A stretch of 23,759 bases of DNA from Firmicutes bacterium UBA5486 (GTDB lineage: Bacteria; Bacillota; UBA4882; UBA10575): assembly GCA_002427045.1 (NCBI GenBank), contig DIPO01000073.1, positions 1 through 23,759 on the forward strand, in the 5' to 3' direction. The position numbers and the translations under genes are program-made. The first letter of the stretch is position 1. Each line of letters starts with the position of its first letter. The notes under the pieces were generated by a model. The model saw only the letters and a list, made by a program, of their open reading frames with translations. It did no database searches and was not told the origin of the DNA. Below, piece by piece: positions 6,053-14,527 of the stretch.

Positions 6053-7927
6053 TTATCCGGTACCAAGACGATTTAATTCTTCCTCAAAGTGTTGGGTTGC
6101 CTGTTCATACTTTTCAGTTAGCCCGGTTAGTTCCGTATAGAGTTCTTCTACTTCCATGCTGATCTCGGAATTTCTCTTTGCCAGTCGGGCTATAAGCTCT
6201 CCATCTCCTTTGGTGGAAGCCTGGATCAAGTCCTGATTATTATTCTCCAGTTCCTCCTCCAGTTGCAGAATGATATTTTCTACTTCAGAGATCCTCTGTT
6301 CAAGGGGTGTCAGTACCCTGGATTTTCTGGTGATAATTTTGGCTCTTTCTTTTCGGAAAGCCTTTCGATCAATTAAACCAGGATCAGTCTTGTTGGTAGT
6401 GGTTGTTTTACCTCTTAAATCTTCTTTGGCGGACTCCCGGTCCGCTTCCCACCCGATTTTATCGAGAAATTGCTGATAAGTGCCATTAAAGACCAGGATT
6501 CTTTCCTGATCAAAGATTACAAGTTTATTAACCAGAGCATGCAGATACATTTCATTATGCGTAACAATTATCACTCCACCATTATAAGCATCAATTGCTT
6601 CCATTAGAGAGTCACTGGATTCCATATCAAGATGGTTGGTGGGTTCGTCCAGGAGCAAGAGGTTGCTGGGAGTGACTAAAATTTTCCCCAGAAGGACACG
6701 GCTTTTTTCACCACCAGAAAGTACCCGGATCTTTTTTAAAGCCAAATCACCGCTGAACATTAAGGCACCGCTGATGTTTCTGGCTTGTTGCTGGGTACAA
6801 TTGGGAGTAGTAGTCATGATTTCTTCCAGTACAGTTTTATCCGGATCCAGCCGCTCGATATTGGTCTGGCCAAAATAACCTGTTTTTAAGCTTGGATGTG
6901 TAGTAATGAAACCTTCTTGTGGATCGAGTTTTCCTGCTAATAGCTTAAGAAGGGTAGATTTGCCTTTGCCATTCTTACCGATGATTCCGATCCGGTCATT
7001 CTTTTCTACGATTAAATTCAGGTGATCAATAAGAAAAGGCTCTTTGGACTCATAGGAGAAAGCGATCTCCTGCACCTGCATAATGATTTTAGCTGGTACC
7101 GGCTCTTCCGGGAAAGAAAACTCCAGATCCTCAATTTCAGCCAGCTTCTCCATTTTACCCCTTTTTTCCAGCATTTTAACCCGGGATTGCACCCGGCTGC
7201 TGAGCGTAGCTTTATACCTAAACCGCTCGATGAAGGCTTCGGTCTCTTTCCGTTTCTTTTCCTCATTAATCCTTGTTTTTTCGTAAATCTCCTCTTCTTT
7301 AGCAATCTGTTCATAGTATTTGGCTGTACCCCCGGCAATCTTCCGCATCTTTTGCCTATGGATTCCTAGGGTGTGGGTGATTACACTATCCATAAAATTC
7401 CGATCATGGGTAATCAGGATTAATTCATTATTCCATTCTTGCAAAAAACGGATTAACCAGCGGATTGAAGTGATATCCAGATAGTTAGTAGGTTCATCCA
7501 AAAGCAGAAGATTTGGTTCGGCGGCCAATACTTTGGCTAGATTTAAACGGACCTGAAACCCACCTGAGAATAATTCCGGTGGGCGGCCTAAATCTTCTTT
7601 GGTAAAACCTAAACCGAACAGGATCTTCTCTACCCGCCAGCTCTCATATTTATGGGCGGAGGATAGCCCAAGGCAAGCTTCTTCCAGTAAAGTGGGGCGG
7701 GAGAAACTAAGATGCTGTTCTAAGTAACCAAGGGAGTAGTTTTTAGGGATGGTAATCTCTCCGGCATTAGGGGATTCTTGTCCGGTGATTAAACGTAAGA
7801 GGGTAGTTTTACCATGACCATTCCTACCCACCAGCCCAATCCGTTCCCCCGGATTGACGACAAAATTTCCATCAGTAAAGAGGAGTTGCTCTCCATAAGA
7901 TTTAGAGAGATTAATTGCTTTAATCAT
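6053..7927 (-). CDS. ABC-F family ATP-binding protein (Uup/YdiF-like)
   Basis: Soluble protein of 624 residues with two ATP-binding cassettes and no membrane segment. Domain 1: Walker A GRNGHGKT (34-41), signature FSGGFQ (120-125) and LLLLDEPTNYLD (140-151). A charged linker (about 205-285, the P-site tRNA interaction motif region in this family) follows. Domain 2: Walker A GKNGKGKS (317-324), LSGGEK (403-408) and LLLLDEPTNHLD (423-434). The last 95 or so residues form a Glu/Lys-rich coiled coil, as in Uup and YdiF. ABC-F proteins bind the ribosomal E site and relieve stalled translation, and some protect against antibiotics. The coiled-coil C-terminus favours the housekeeping Uup/YdiF type over a resistance factor. 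The start is preceded by AGGTGTGATGTGAA. A 54-bp repeat lies 9 bases upstream of the start codon. Confidence 0.9.
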   Translation of the reverse strand: MIKAINLSKSYGEQLLFTDGNFVVNPGERIGLVGRNGHGKTTLLRLITGQESPNAGEITIPKNYSLGYLEQHLSFSRPTLLEEACLGLSSAHKYESWRVEKILFGLGFTKEDLGRPPELFSGGFQVRLNLAKVLAAEPNLLLLDEPTNYLDITSIRWLIRFLQEWNNELILITHDRNFMDSVITHTLGIHRQKMRKIAGGTAKYYEQIAKEEEIYEKTRINEEKKRKETEAFIERFRYKATLSSRVQSRVKMLEKRGKMEKLAEIEDLEFSFPEEPVPAKIIMQVQEIAFSYESKEPFLIDHLNLIVEKNDRIGIIGKNGKGKSTLLKLLAGKLDPQEGFITTHPSLKTGYFGQTNIERLDPDKTVLEEIMTTTPNCTQQQARNISGALMFSGDLALKKIRVLSGGEKSRVLLGKILVTPSNLLLLDEPTNHLDMESSDSLMEAIDAYNGGVIIVTHNEMYLHALVNKLVIFDQERILVFNGTYQQFLDKIGWEADRESAKEDLRGKTTTTNKTDPGLIDRKAFRKERAKIITRKSRVLTPLEQRISEVENIILQLEEELENNNQDLIQASTKGDGELIARLAKRNSEISMEVEELYTELTGLTEKYEQATQHFEEELNRLGTG

Positions 7928-7936
7928 TTCACATCA

Positions 7937-7990
7937 CACCTGTGTATTTAGTACATTACTAATTTATATGCTTGTAATGTAATAGTCAAG
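7937..7990 (+). repeat. 54-bp direct repeat, left copy
   Basis: Matches 16362-16415 with three mismatches, all in the first 15 bases; the last 39 bases are identical. It contains an internal palindrome (ACATTAC...GTAATGT). The two copies lie in the same orientation and enclose exactly the nucleoside module. No third copy was found in the window. Confidence 0.85.
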
Positions 7991-8192
7991 TTCCGGTGGG
8001 TAGTGGGACGTGTCAACTTTTTGTAGGATATTTTATACAGTAAAGATCAAATTTCACCAGAAGAGGACACTAACACTACGAATTAGGCACTATTTCCTAT
8101 AATCTCGTCAACTTTTTCCCAATCCAAACAGATTACTATCTTAACCATGTAACTTAATTTCCACAATAATTTTACATTTTAGTTAGTTGTAA

Positions 8193-8221
8193 TTGACAAA
8201 TTTCAAATGAAAAAGTATAAT
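8193..8221 (+). promoter_or_regulatory. Strong predicted sigma-A promoter of the nucleoside hydrolase operon
   Basis: A consensus TTGACA (8193-8198), a 17-base spacer and a consensus TATAAT (8216-8221). It leaves a leader of about 195 bases before the nucleoside hydrolase. A promoter this strong would need repression, and an operator-like site lies at the expected start point. Confidence 0.8.
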
Positions 8222-8228
8222 AGCCATA

Positions 8229-8240
8229 GCAAACGTTTTA
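8229..8240 (+). promoter_or_regulatory. Candidate LacI-family operator
   Basis: GCAAACGTTTTA carries the AAACGTTT core typical of LacI-family operators and covers the expected transcription start of the promoter just upstream. The LacI-family gene at 10904 is the natural candidate for the protein that binds it. Confidence 0.5.
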
Positions 8241-8422
8241 CGTATAACATTTAACGTGAACCGATTGCTTCAACTCTAATATTTAATTGGAGGTGATTAA
8301 TAAGCATTCTAGCTCCTGAAACTGATTAGATACTTTCTGAAGAATAATTAGCAGTATATGATGCTTTATAAGCAGGAAAAAGTGGCGTAATTTTGGAGAA
8401 ATAATTAGAGAGGTAATTTAAG

Positions 8423-9370
8423 ATGGTAAACCAAATTCCAATTATTATTGATGTAGATACTGGCACAGATGATGCAATTTGTATAACTGCTGCGTTACTA
8501 AACAATGATTTACTGGATATAAAAGCTTTTACTAGTGTATGTGGTAACGCGCCAATAGAAAAAACCAGTAGGAACACTTTAAATGTTATTGATTATTTAG
8601 GTTTTGATTATCCGGTAGCAGTTGGAGCAGATAAACCACTAAAACATGAGTTAACACTGGCCATAAGTCATGGTGATTCAGGCCTCGGAGATGTAGTTCT
8701 GCCAAATTCGGCAAAAAGTTTTATGAAACATCCCGCACATACGATCATTTATGAACAGGCATGTGCTGCAAATGGTAATCTTCAAATTCTTGCAGTGGGT
8801 CCACTTACAAATATTGCTCTTGCTATCGAGAAGCATCCTGACATTATTCCGCTCATTAAGAAAATTACAATAATGGGTGGTGGGCTTTATGGCGGAAATA
8901 TGACGATGACTAGTGAGTTCAATATCTATAATGATCCGGATGCTGCAAAAATTGTTTTTGACTCGGGAATAGATTTAACAATGGTAGGCTTAGACGTAAC
9001 ATTAAAGCCAAAACTTCCCATTTGGGTTGTGGAAAAGGTAAATGAAATAGATACCCCATTTGGTAAATTAGTTAGTATGATATTTGATTTTATGCAGCGT
9101 AGAAAGGTTGAGATAGGAGGTGACGATCCTAACCTGCATGACGTAATTGCTTTAGCTGCAATAGTTAAACCTGACCTTTTTACATTTAAGGATTTTTTCA
9201 TGACAGTAGAAACACAAGGAACTATAACACGCGGGATGACAATTGCAGATTTTAATAATGTGGAAGCAAAAGCACCTAATGTTCATGCAGCTATAGATAT
9301 TAATATTGATCTTTTTTGGGACTGGTTTGTAAAGAACCTAAAAAAAGGGGGAGTAAATAATGACGAGTAA
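8423..9370 (+). CDS. Inosine-uridine type nucleoside hydrolase (IunH/Rih family)
   Basis: Enzyme of 315 residues that cleaves the N-glycosidic bond of ribonucleosides to base plus ribose in the cytoplasm. The calcium-binding DVDTGTDD motif is at 10-17 (Asp10, 12, 16, 17). GNAPIEKTSRNTLNV (41-55), MGGGLYGGNMT (151-161), EFNIYNDPDAA (165-175) and the catalytic-site His239-Asp240 (LHDVIALAA) are all in the usual order. Length matches the family (about 310). The start has GAGAGGTAATTTAAG ahead. It overlaps the MFS gene by 11 bases. Base specificity cannot be read by eye. With the ribokinase at 15426 it would feed ribose into the pentose phosphate pathway. Confidence 0.92.
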   Translation: MVNQIPIIIDVDTGTDDAICITAALLNNDLLDIKAFTSVCGNAPIEKTSRNTLNVIDYLGFDYPVAVGADKPLKHELTLAISHGDSGLGDVVLPNSAKSFMKHPAHTIIYEQACAANGNLQILAVGPLTNIALAIEKHPDIIPLIKKITIMGGGLYGGNMTMTSEFNIYNDPDAAKIVFDSGIDLTMVGLDVTLKPKLPIWVVEKVNEIDTPFGKLVSMIFDFMQRRKVEIGGDDPNLHDVIALAAIVKPDLFTFKDFFMTVETQGTITRGMTIADFNNVEAKAPNVHAAIDINIDLFWDWFVKNLKKGGVNNDE

Positions 9371-10628
9371 TAAAAAAAGATGGTTTATTCTCACGGTTAT
9401 TTGCATGGGTGGTGGAATTATCTATATCCTTCCCTATATTCAGTATTCTTTCTACAATGAGTTACAGCAGGCGTTTGGTATAAATAATGTACAGATGGGT
9501 AATTTAATGTCATTATTGGGAATTGTGGCTACTTTTGCATATCTTTTTGGGGGTATCCTTGCAGACAAATTCAATGTAAAGTGGTTAATTTCCTTATCGC
9601 TCGCAGTTACAGGTATAGCAGGATTGTGGTTTTCAACGTTTCCTTCATATCCGCAACTACTAATTATTATGGGGATTTATGGTATATCAACCATTTTAAC
9701 TTATTGGCCTGCTATGATCAAAGCTGTTAAACTGTTAGGTTCAGAAGATAATCAGGGCAGGATGTTTGGCTTCCGCGAGGCAGGATTTGGTATCTTTGCA
9801 TTTGTATATAGTCAAGTTGGTATCTGGCTTATATATAATGCTTCTCCAGACATAAATGGGGTAAGAAATCTTATTATTTATTATTCAATCATCTATCTTG
9901 TTACAGCTGTTTTGTCGTTTATCTTCATTCCTAATTCCACCAAAACAGGAAAAACAGAAAAGACTTCTGCGGAAGAATTGTTTAATGGTATTAAATTCGT
10001 TATAAAGATTCCAGCAGTTTGGCTAATTGGATTATCAGTATTCTGTGCTTACGCAATTAGTGGTGCAGGACTTGGAAAACTTGTTCCATATTGGACATCC
10101 GTAATGGGTATAGACTCAAGTAAAGCAGCTGCCTTATCTAGTTTACGTCTTTATCTTTTCCCATTTCTTGCAGCTCCCTTGGGTGGTTTGCTTGTGGATA
10201 AATTTAAGTCATCTACAAAATATTTGAATATAGCATATATTCTTCTGATTATATCTCTTATTATTTTTGTAATCATACCAGGTACAACAAACATGGCAGT
10301 ATTAGCGGTAATTCTCGGCCTTATGGCCTCATTTATTATATATACAATGCGAGGAACATATTTTGTTCCTATGGCTGAGGCTAATATTCCCAATAAATAT
10401 CTTGGTACTGCAGCGGGAATTATCAGCTTTATAGGTTTTCTGCCTGATGCATTTATGTTTACATTATTCGGCAAGATGATGGGAGATGCCCCTGGTGTGG
10501 TAGAGTATAAAACGATTTTTGGTATTTGTATCGGTCTTGGCATTGCTGGTTTTATGTTTAACAAGATTGTTCAAAACATGTTAGTAAAGCGTTCTGAAAA
10601 AGTTCACGCAGAAAACCATTCTTTATAG
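9360..10628 (+). CDS. MFS transporter, probable nucleoside or ribosyl-compound permease
   Basis: Membrane protein of 422 residues with about twelve hydrophobic segments and a central charged loop (NSTKTGKTEKTSAEE, about residues 191-206) between two halves. The DKFNVKWLI stretch after segment 2 and DKFKSSTKYLN in the second half are the usual MFS loop motifs following GGILA and GGLLV. The family is clear, the substrate is not; context with a nucleoside hydrolase suggests a nucleoside or a related riboside. The ATG lies inside the last codons of the hydrolase gene, with GGGGGAG ahead of it, so translation is coupled. It is the last gene before a perfect palindrome at 10685. Confidence 0.85.
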   Translation: MTSNKKRWFILTVICMGGGIIYILPYIQYSFYNELQQAFGINNVQMGNLMSLLGIVATFAYLFGGILADKFNVKWLISLSLAVTGIAGLWFSTFPSYPQLLIIMGIYGISTILTYWPAMIKAVKLLGSEDNQGRMFGFREAGFGIFAFVYSQVGIWLIYNASPDINGVRNLIIYYSIIYLVTAVLSFIFIPNSTKTGKTEKTSAEELFNGIKFVIKIPAVWLIGLSVFCAYAISGAGLGKLVPYWTSVMGIDSSKAAALSSLRLYLFPFLAAPLGGLLVDKFKSSTKYLNIAYILLIISLIIFVIIPGTTNMAVLAVILGLMASFIIYTMRGTYFVPMAEANIPNKYLGTAAGIISFIGFLPDAFMFTLFGKMMGDAPGVVEYKTIFGICIGLGIAGFMFNKIVQNMLVKRSEKVHAENHSL

Positions 10629-10903
10629 AAATATTGGGTTAACTTTTTATAAGCAATATTTAAAATAATATACGGAAAGTAAATGAATTTGGGGGAGTAC
10701 TCCCCCAAATTCAAATATCTAAACAAAACTTTAAATAGCAGACAAAATCCCACTTTAATTCTTTTTGACTTTATCTGTTCTGTTTGTTATCATAAATCAA
10801 CATTGTTATACTAATGTTAAACTTTTGTATGCTAGAGGGAATTGCATAATTTCTTATTCAAAAGTTGTAATGTTAGATGAAAAAGAATAAAGGATGTTTC
10901 AAG
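10629..10903 (+). other. Intergenic region between the MFS gene and the lacI-type gene
   Basis: Holds a 28-bp perfect palindrome (10685-10712), a small dyad AACATT-N8-AATGTT (10799-10818) that could be an operator, and an AGGGAATTGCATAATT motif (10836-10851) that recurs in the window. No clear consensus promoter was found for the regulator. Confidence 0.45.
10685..10712. terminator. Perfect 28-bp palindrome, terminator-like
   Basis: Two 14-base arms (GAATTTGGGGGAGT and its exact complement) with no spacer. It forms a strong GC-cored hairpin 57 bases after the MFS stop. There is no T-run on either side, so it is not a standard Rho-independent terminator. It may block transcription or 3' decay, or bind a protein. 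Confidence 0.5.
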
Positions 10904-11902
10904 ATGAATGTTACAATCAAGGACATTGCAAGAATGGCGGGTGTTTCCACATCTACCGTTTCTAGAATCCTGAATAATAAAGTGGGATTTATAAGTGAAG
11001 CTACGCAGGAAAAAGTTTTAAAGATTGCAAAGGAGCACTCGTATGTACCTAATCATTTTGCACGTTCTTTAGTTACAAAAAAATCTAAAATTATAGGTAT
11101 TATTATTCCTGATATATTAAATCCTTTTTTTACAGAAATGATACGCGGTTGTGATGATATGGTGCAAAAATTAGGCTATTCAATGATTATGCTCAACTCT
11201 GATGATGACAAAGAAAAAGAAAAAAAGCACCTGGATTATCTAGGACAACTTAGTGTCGATGGCATTATACTAGCAAGTGGCAGTCTAACTTCCAACCTGG
11301 ATATTATAAATAAATATAAAATCCCTTTTGTAGCTGTAGATAAAATTATTAAAGAGAATAAACATTGCGTTGGTGTTGTCTATTCAGATAATCGGAAGGC
11401 TGCTTATTTAGCAACTAAGCATTTAATTACTAAAGGTCATACAAAAATTGTTTTTCTGTGTGGAGCTAAAAATTCACCTAGCAGTCAAGAAAGGTTTATA
11501 GGATATTGCGCAGCAATGAATGAAGGCAATTTACCTATTGATAATAATCTTGTATACTTTGGTGAATATCTTCACGGCTTTGGTTATCTCATTACTAAAA
11601 AACTTATAGAAAGCAACTATGATTTTTCATCAATTTGCTGTATGAGTGATATGCTTGCCCTTGGTGCGATGAAAGCTTTACGTGAAAAAAGAATATCTGT
11701 TCCTAGAGAATGTGCGGTTATCGGGTGTGATGACATTTTCCTTAATGATTTAATTGATTGTCCGCTTTCCTCAGTCAAACGACGTCCCTATGATATGGGT
11801 TCGCGTGGAGTAGAGATCTTGATAAGTTACATTGAACAAAAAAATCAAGAATTTGTTGATGAATGTTTGGAACCGATACTAATTGTTCGTGAGACTACGT
11901 AA
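10904..11902 (+). CDS. LacI-family transcriptional regulator of the nucleoside module
   Basis: Regulator of 332 residues. The N-terminus MNVTIKDIARMAGVSTSTVS is a typical LacI helix-turn-helix with the hinge region near FARSLVTKKS. A periplasmic-binding-protein-like sugar domain follows from IIGIIIPDILNPFF onward, with the C-terminal CDDIFLNDLIDCPLSSVKR. I chose ATG 10904, with AAAGGATG 8 bases ahead, over an ATG 27 bases upstream that lacks a ribosome binding site. It lies between the hydrolase-MFS pair and the ABC importer genes, so it probably controls both; a candidate operator lies at 8229. The effector is likely a nucleoside, ribose or a phosphorylated product, by context only. Confidence 0.88.
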   Translation: MNVTIKDIARMAGVSTSTVSRILNNKVGFISEATQEKVLKIAKEHSYVPNHFARSLVTKKSKIIGIIIPDILNPFFTEMIRGCDDMVQKLGYSMIMLNSDDDKEKEKKHLDYLGQLSVDGIILASGSLTSNLDIINKYKIPFVAVDKIIKENKHCVGVVYSDNRKAAYLATKHLITKGHTKIVFLCGAKNSPSSQERFIGYCAAMNEGNLPIDNNLVYFGEYLHGFGYLITKKLIESNYDFSSICCMSDMLALGAMKALREKRISVPRECAVIGCDDIFLNDLIDCPLSSVKRRPYDMGSRGVEILISYIEQKNQEFVDECLEPILIVRETT

Positions 11903-12014
11903 TACTGTACCTAAAAAATTACGTAAATTATAGTTAGATTATGGTAATCAGAGCTGTGTACTAATCATCACAATCATTCTTAATTAAAAACCATCCATAT
12001 TAAGGAGTATTTTT

Positions 12015-12668
12015 TTGGGGGCTCTATTTATGAGTAATTTAATATCTTACTTTATTGCGAATAAGTCAGATATTTTTACAGCATTATGCCAGCATATATT
12101 ATTAACTGGTCTGGCGGTTATTATTGGCCTTGCCATTTCTTTATGTATCTGTATTTATTGTGTAATTAAGGATAAAAAAATGGATGGAGTTATTAACTTT
12201 TTTGGATTTATCCGGTTAATTCCAGGTGTTGCACTTTTAGTTATTACGATGCCAATTTTAGGTGTAGGTTTTTTGCCTGCTTTGATATCACTATGTGTAT
12301 TGACGATACCATCCATTCTTATTTGTACTTATTCAGGAATTAAAAATATTTCTTCTGCGATTATACAGTCAGCTGTTAGTTTGGGAATGAATAGAAAAGA
12401 AATTTTGTTTCGTATTCAGTTACCGATCACTTATCCGTTTATCCTATTGGGCATACGCACTGCAGTGGTTGATGCAACTACCATTGCGACTGTGGCATCT
12501 TTAATGGGTGCTGGTGGTCTCGGACGATATATCCTTACTGGGCTAGCAATTAATAATCTGACCTTAACGCTTATTGGTGGAATTTTGATTACACTATTGG
12601 CATTTGCCTCAGAGATAATATTCGGATTTATGCAAAAAAGATTAGAATATAAATACTCAGGAGGTTGA
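12015..12668 (+). CDS. Opu-type ABC importer permease 1
   Basis: Membrane protein of 217 residues with about five hydrophobic segments. The region IQSAVSLGMNRKEILFRIQLPITYPFILLGIRTA is the EAA loop that docks on the ATPase, and ATVASLMGAGGLG is typical of ProW/OpuBB/OpuCB permeases. The start is TTG 12015, 7 bases after AAGGAG; an ATG at 12030 (MSNLIS) is a possible alternative. Its stop overlaps the ribosome binding region of the next gene. First gene of a four-gene importer in the order permease, binding protein, ATPase, permease. Confidence 0.85.
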   Translation: MGALFMSNLISYFIANKSDIFTALCQHILLTGLAVIIGLAISLCICIYCVIKDKKMDGVINFFGFIRLIPGVALLVITMPILGVGFLPALISLCVLTIPSILICTYSGIKNISSAIIQSAVSLGMNRKEILFRIQLPITYPFILLGIRTAVVDATTIATVASLMGAGGLGRYILTGLAINNLTLTLIGGILITLLAFASEIIFGFMQKRLEYKYSGG

Positions 12669-12673
12669 GAGGT

Positions 12674-13558
12674 ATGAGAAAGAGCTTAATTGTTATTTGC
12701 TTGATAATAGTTTTAACTGCTTTCTTGTTTACCGGATGTTCTAAGGATAAGACAAACATAAAAGTTGGTTCGAAGGATTTTACAGAATCTTATATATTAG
12801 CAGAATTATACGCTCTTGTTTTAGAGGGAAATGGTATTCCTGTTGAGCGTAAATTTAATCTTGGTGGCACAAATGTAGCCCATCAAGCCATGCTTAAGGG
12901 GGATTTAGATCTTTATCCAGAGTATACCGGAACATGTTTAATAAATGTTTTACATCAAGAACCAATGAAGGACCCAAAAACTGTCTATGATTATGTTGCA
13001 AAAGAATATTCAGAACAGTTTTCTCTAACTCTATTAAATCCTGCTAAGGCAAGCAATTCTCAGGGCCTTGCTATTTCTAAATTAATGAGTGAGCGGTTTG
13101 GCATAACTACGATTTCACAACTTCGAGACCATTCTTCGGAAATTCGTTTTGCTTCACAAGGAGCTTTTGAAGAAAATCCTGATGGAATGCGAGCATTAAT
13201 TTCCACATATGGTGATTTTAACTTCAAATCTATTAACTTTTTTGATAATGCGATAAAATATGAACTAATAAAAAATAATAAAGTAGACCTTGTTATTGCT
13301 TTTACAACAGACGGTCAATTAACGGATCCATCAGTTGTTTTGCTTGAAGATGATAAACAGGCTTGGCCTCCTTATAATATTGTTCCAATTGTTCGCAATG
13401 AGATATTAATTAATAATCCTAAGATACCGGAATTACTTAATTCAGTTTCTTCTTTGTTAGATAATATAACTATGCAGATGCTAAATGCAGAAGTAGATAT
13501 CAAGAAAAGGGAACCTGAAGATGTTGCAAAAGAATTTTTCGAGGAAAACTTAAAATAG
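12674..13558 (+). CDS. Opu-type (OpuBC/OpuCC-like) substrate-binding lipoprotein
   Basis: Protein of 294 residues. Signal peptide with lipobox FTGC (Cys22), then a binding domain beginning IKVGSKDFTESYILAELYA and carrying YPEYTGT (81-87), the marker of the glycine betaine/choline/carnitine branch. The start ATG 12674 has AGGAGG 9 bases ahead; a TTG at 12665 sits directly on that site and is rejected. Compared with B. subtilis OpuCC as I recall it, the Tyr of the NNTYAL segment is replaced by Gln130 (SNSQGL) and the Tyr of DAYSTD by Phe210 (IAFTTD). The aromatic cage for a quaternary ammonium group thus looks altered. Together with its place among nucleoside genes this suggests a ligand other than betaine. 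The ligand is not known. Confidence 0.85.
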   Translation: MRKSLIVICLIIVLTAFLFTGCSKDKTNIKVGSKDFTESYILAELYALVLEGNGIPVERKFNLGGTNVAHQAMLKGDLDLYPEYTGTCLINVLHQEPMKDPKTVYDYVAKEYSEQFSLTLLNPAKASNSQGLAISKLMSERFGITTISQLRDHSSEIRFASQGAFEENPDGMRALISTYGDFNFKSINFFDNAIKYELIKNNKVDLVIAFTTDGQLTDPSVVLLEDDKQAWPPYNIVPIVRNEILINNPKIPELLNSVSSLLDNITMQMLNAEVDIKKREPEDVAKEFFEENLK

Positions 13559-13573
13559 GAGGTTTATCTTTGT

Positions 13574-14527
13574 ATGGATGAAATCCTAGAGTACCGCTCT
13601 GTAAATTTTAAATACAAAAACCAGAAAAAGATGGTGCTGAATGATATGAACTTGGGCGTTGGTGTAGGGGAATTTGTTACGGTTCTTGGCGATTCGGGTT
13701 CAGGTAAAACTACATTACTTAAGCTTGCCAATAAACTTTTGCTACCAACGGATGGTACAATTTGCTTTAAAGGGAAAGATATTAACTCTTATGATGTTTT
13801 TGAGCTTCGAAAAAATATGGGGTACGTTATTCAGGAGGTTGGGCTTTTTCCCCATATGAATGTGAAAGAAAACATTAGTATTCTTTCCAAAATTAATAAT
13901 ATGTCTAAGTATAAAATCGAAGAACGGGTGAACGAACTGCTTTCGCTTGCTCAATTACCAAATACAAATGAATTTAAGCGACGTCATCCTTGGCAGCTGT
14001 CGGGTGGTCAACAACAGCGTGTTGGATTAGCAAGAGCATTATTTGGTAATCCTGAGATTCTTTTGATGGATGAACCCTTTGGGGCTTTGGATGTTGTTAC
14101 TCGTGAAAAATTACAGCGTAGATTAATAGAAATTCAAAAAATGTATAATAAAACTATTTTATTTGTTACTCACTCACTACAAGAAGCAATTACCCTTGGA
14201 GATAAAGTGATTATCCTTCATGAAGGTATAATTCAACAATTTGATACACCAAAAAATTTGGTGCTTAACCCTCGCAACGAATATGTAAGGACACTTTTTA
14301 ATGCGCCTACTCCTGTGGATAAAATGAAGTTTTTTAGTGTTGCGGATTTTTCCGAACTGATCTATCAAGGAAAACCTAATCCAATTGTAGCGGTGCAACG
14401 TTCAGAACCTATGGTTAAAGTGCTTAACTGGATTCTTAAAGGGAAAAAGGTAATTTCCGTGTATGATAAAGAAAATTTCATTGGAAATATGTATGTTGAG
14501 GATTTGCGACATATTGGAGAAATATGA
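13574..14527 (+). CDS. Opu-type ABC importer ATPase, short C-terminus
   Basis: Protein of 317 residues that powers the importer. Walker A GDSGSGKT (39-46), Q-loop IQEVGLFPHMNV, signature LSGGQQQRV (142-150), Walker B ILLMDE (162-167) and switch His in FVTHSLQE are all present. OpuCA-type ATPases carry two CBS domains at the C-terminus (about 380 residues in total). Here only about one CBS-like unit is left (PIVAVQRSEPMVKVLNWI...NFIGNMYVEDL), so the ionic-strength or nucleotide sensing known for that tail may be changed. AGGAGG lies 11 bases ahead of the ATG. The stop overlaps the start of the next permease by 4 bases. Confidence 0.88.
   Translation: MDEILEYRSVNFKYKNQKKMVLNDMNLGVGVGEFVTVLGDSGSGKTTLLKLANKLLLPTDGTICFKGKDINSYDVFELRKNMGYVIQEVGLFPHMNVKENISILSKINNMSKYKIEERVNELLSLAQLPNTNEFKRRHPWQLSGGQQQRVGLARALFGNPEILLMDEPFGALDVVTREKLQRRLIEIQKMYNKTILFVTHSLQEAITLGDKVIILHEGIIQQFDTPKNLVLNPRNEYVRTLFNAPTPVDKMKFFSVADFSELIYQGKPNPIVAVQRSEPMVKVLNWILKGKKVISVYDKENFIGNMYVEDLRHIGEI

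Larger units (their letters stand above)
7928..8422. other. Intergenic region at the left edge of the nucleoside module
   Basis: A divergent 495-base region. It holds the left copy of the 54-bp direct repeat (7937-7990), a promoter (8193-8221), an operator-like site (8229-8240), and an orphan GGAGGTGA (8289-8296) followed by no start codon. Between 8000 and 8190 I see only AT-rich sequence with GTCAACTTTTT twice (about 8009 and 8106). Confidence 0.6.

Noticed and set aside
6050..6053. Terminator between the convergent U32 and ABC-F genes
   Set aside because: The genes end 2 bases apart and no GC-rich hairpin with a T-run is visible around the junction.
8000..8120. GTGTCAACTTTTTG and CTCGTCAACTTTTTCC, reminiscent of insertion sequence ends
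   Set aside because: They are direct, not inverted, short and without any transposase remnant in the 500-base gap. I cannot support an insertion sequence.
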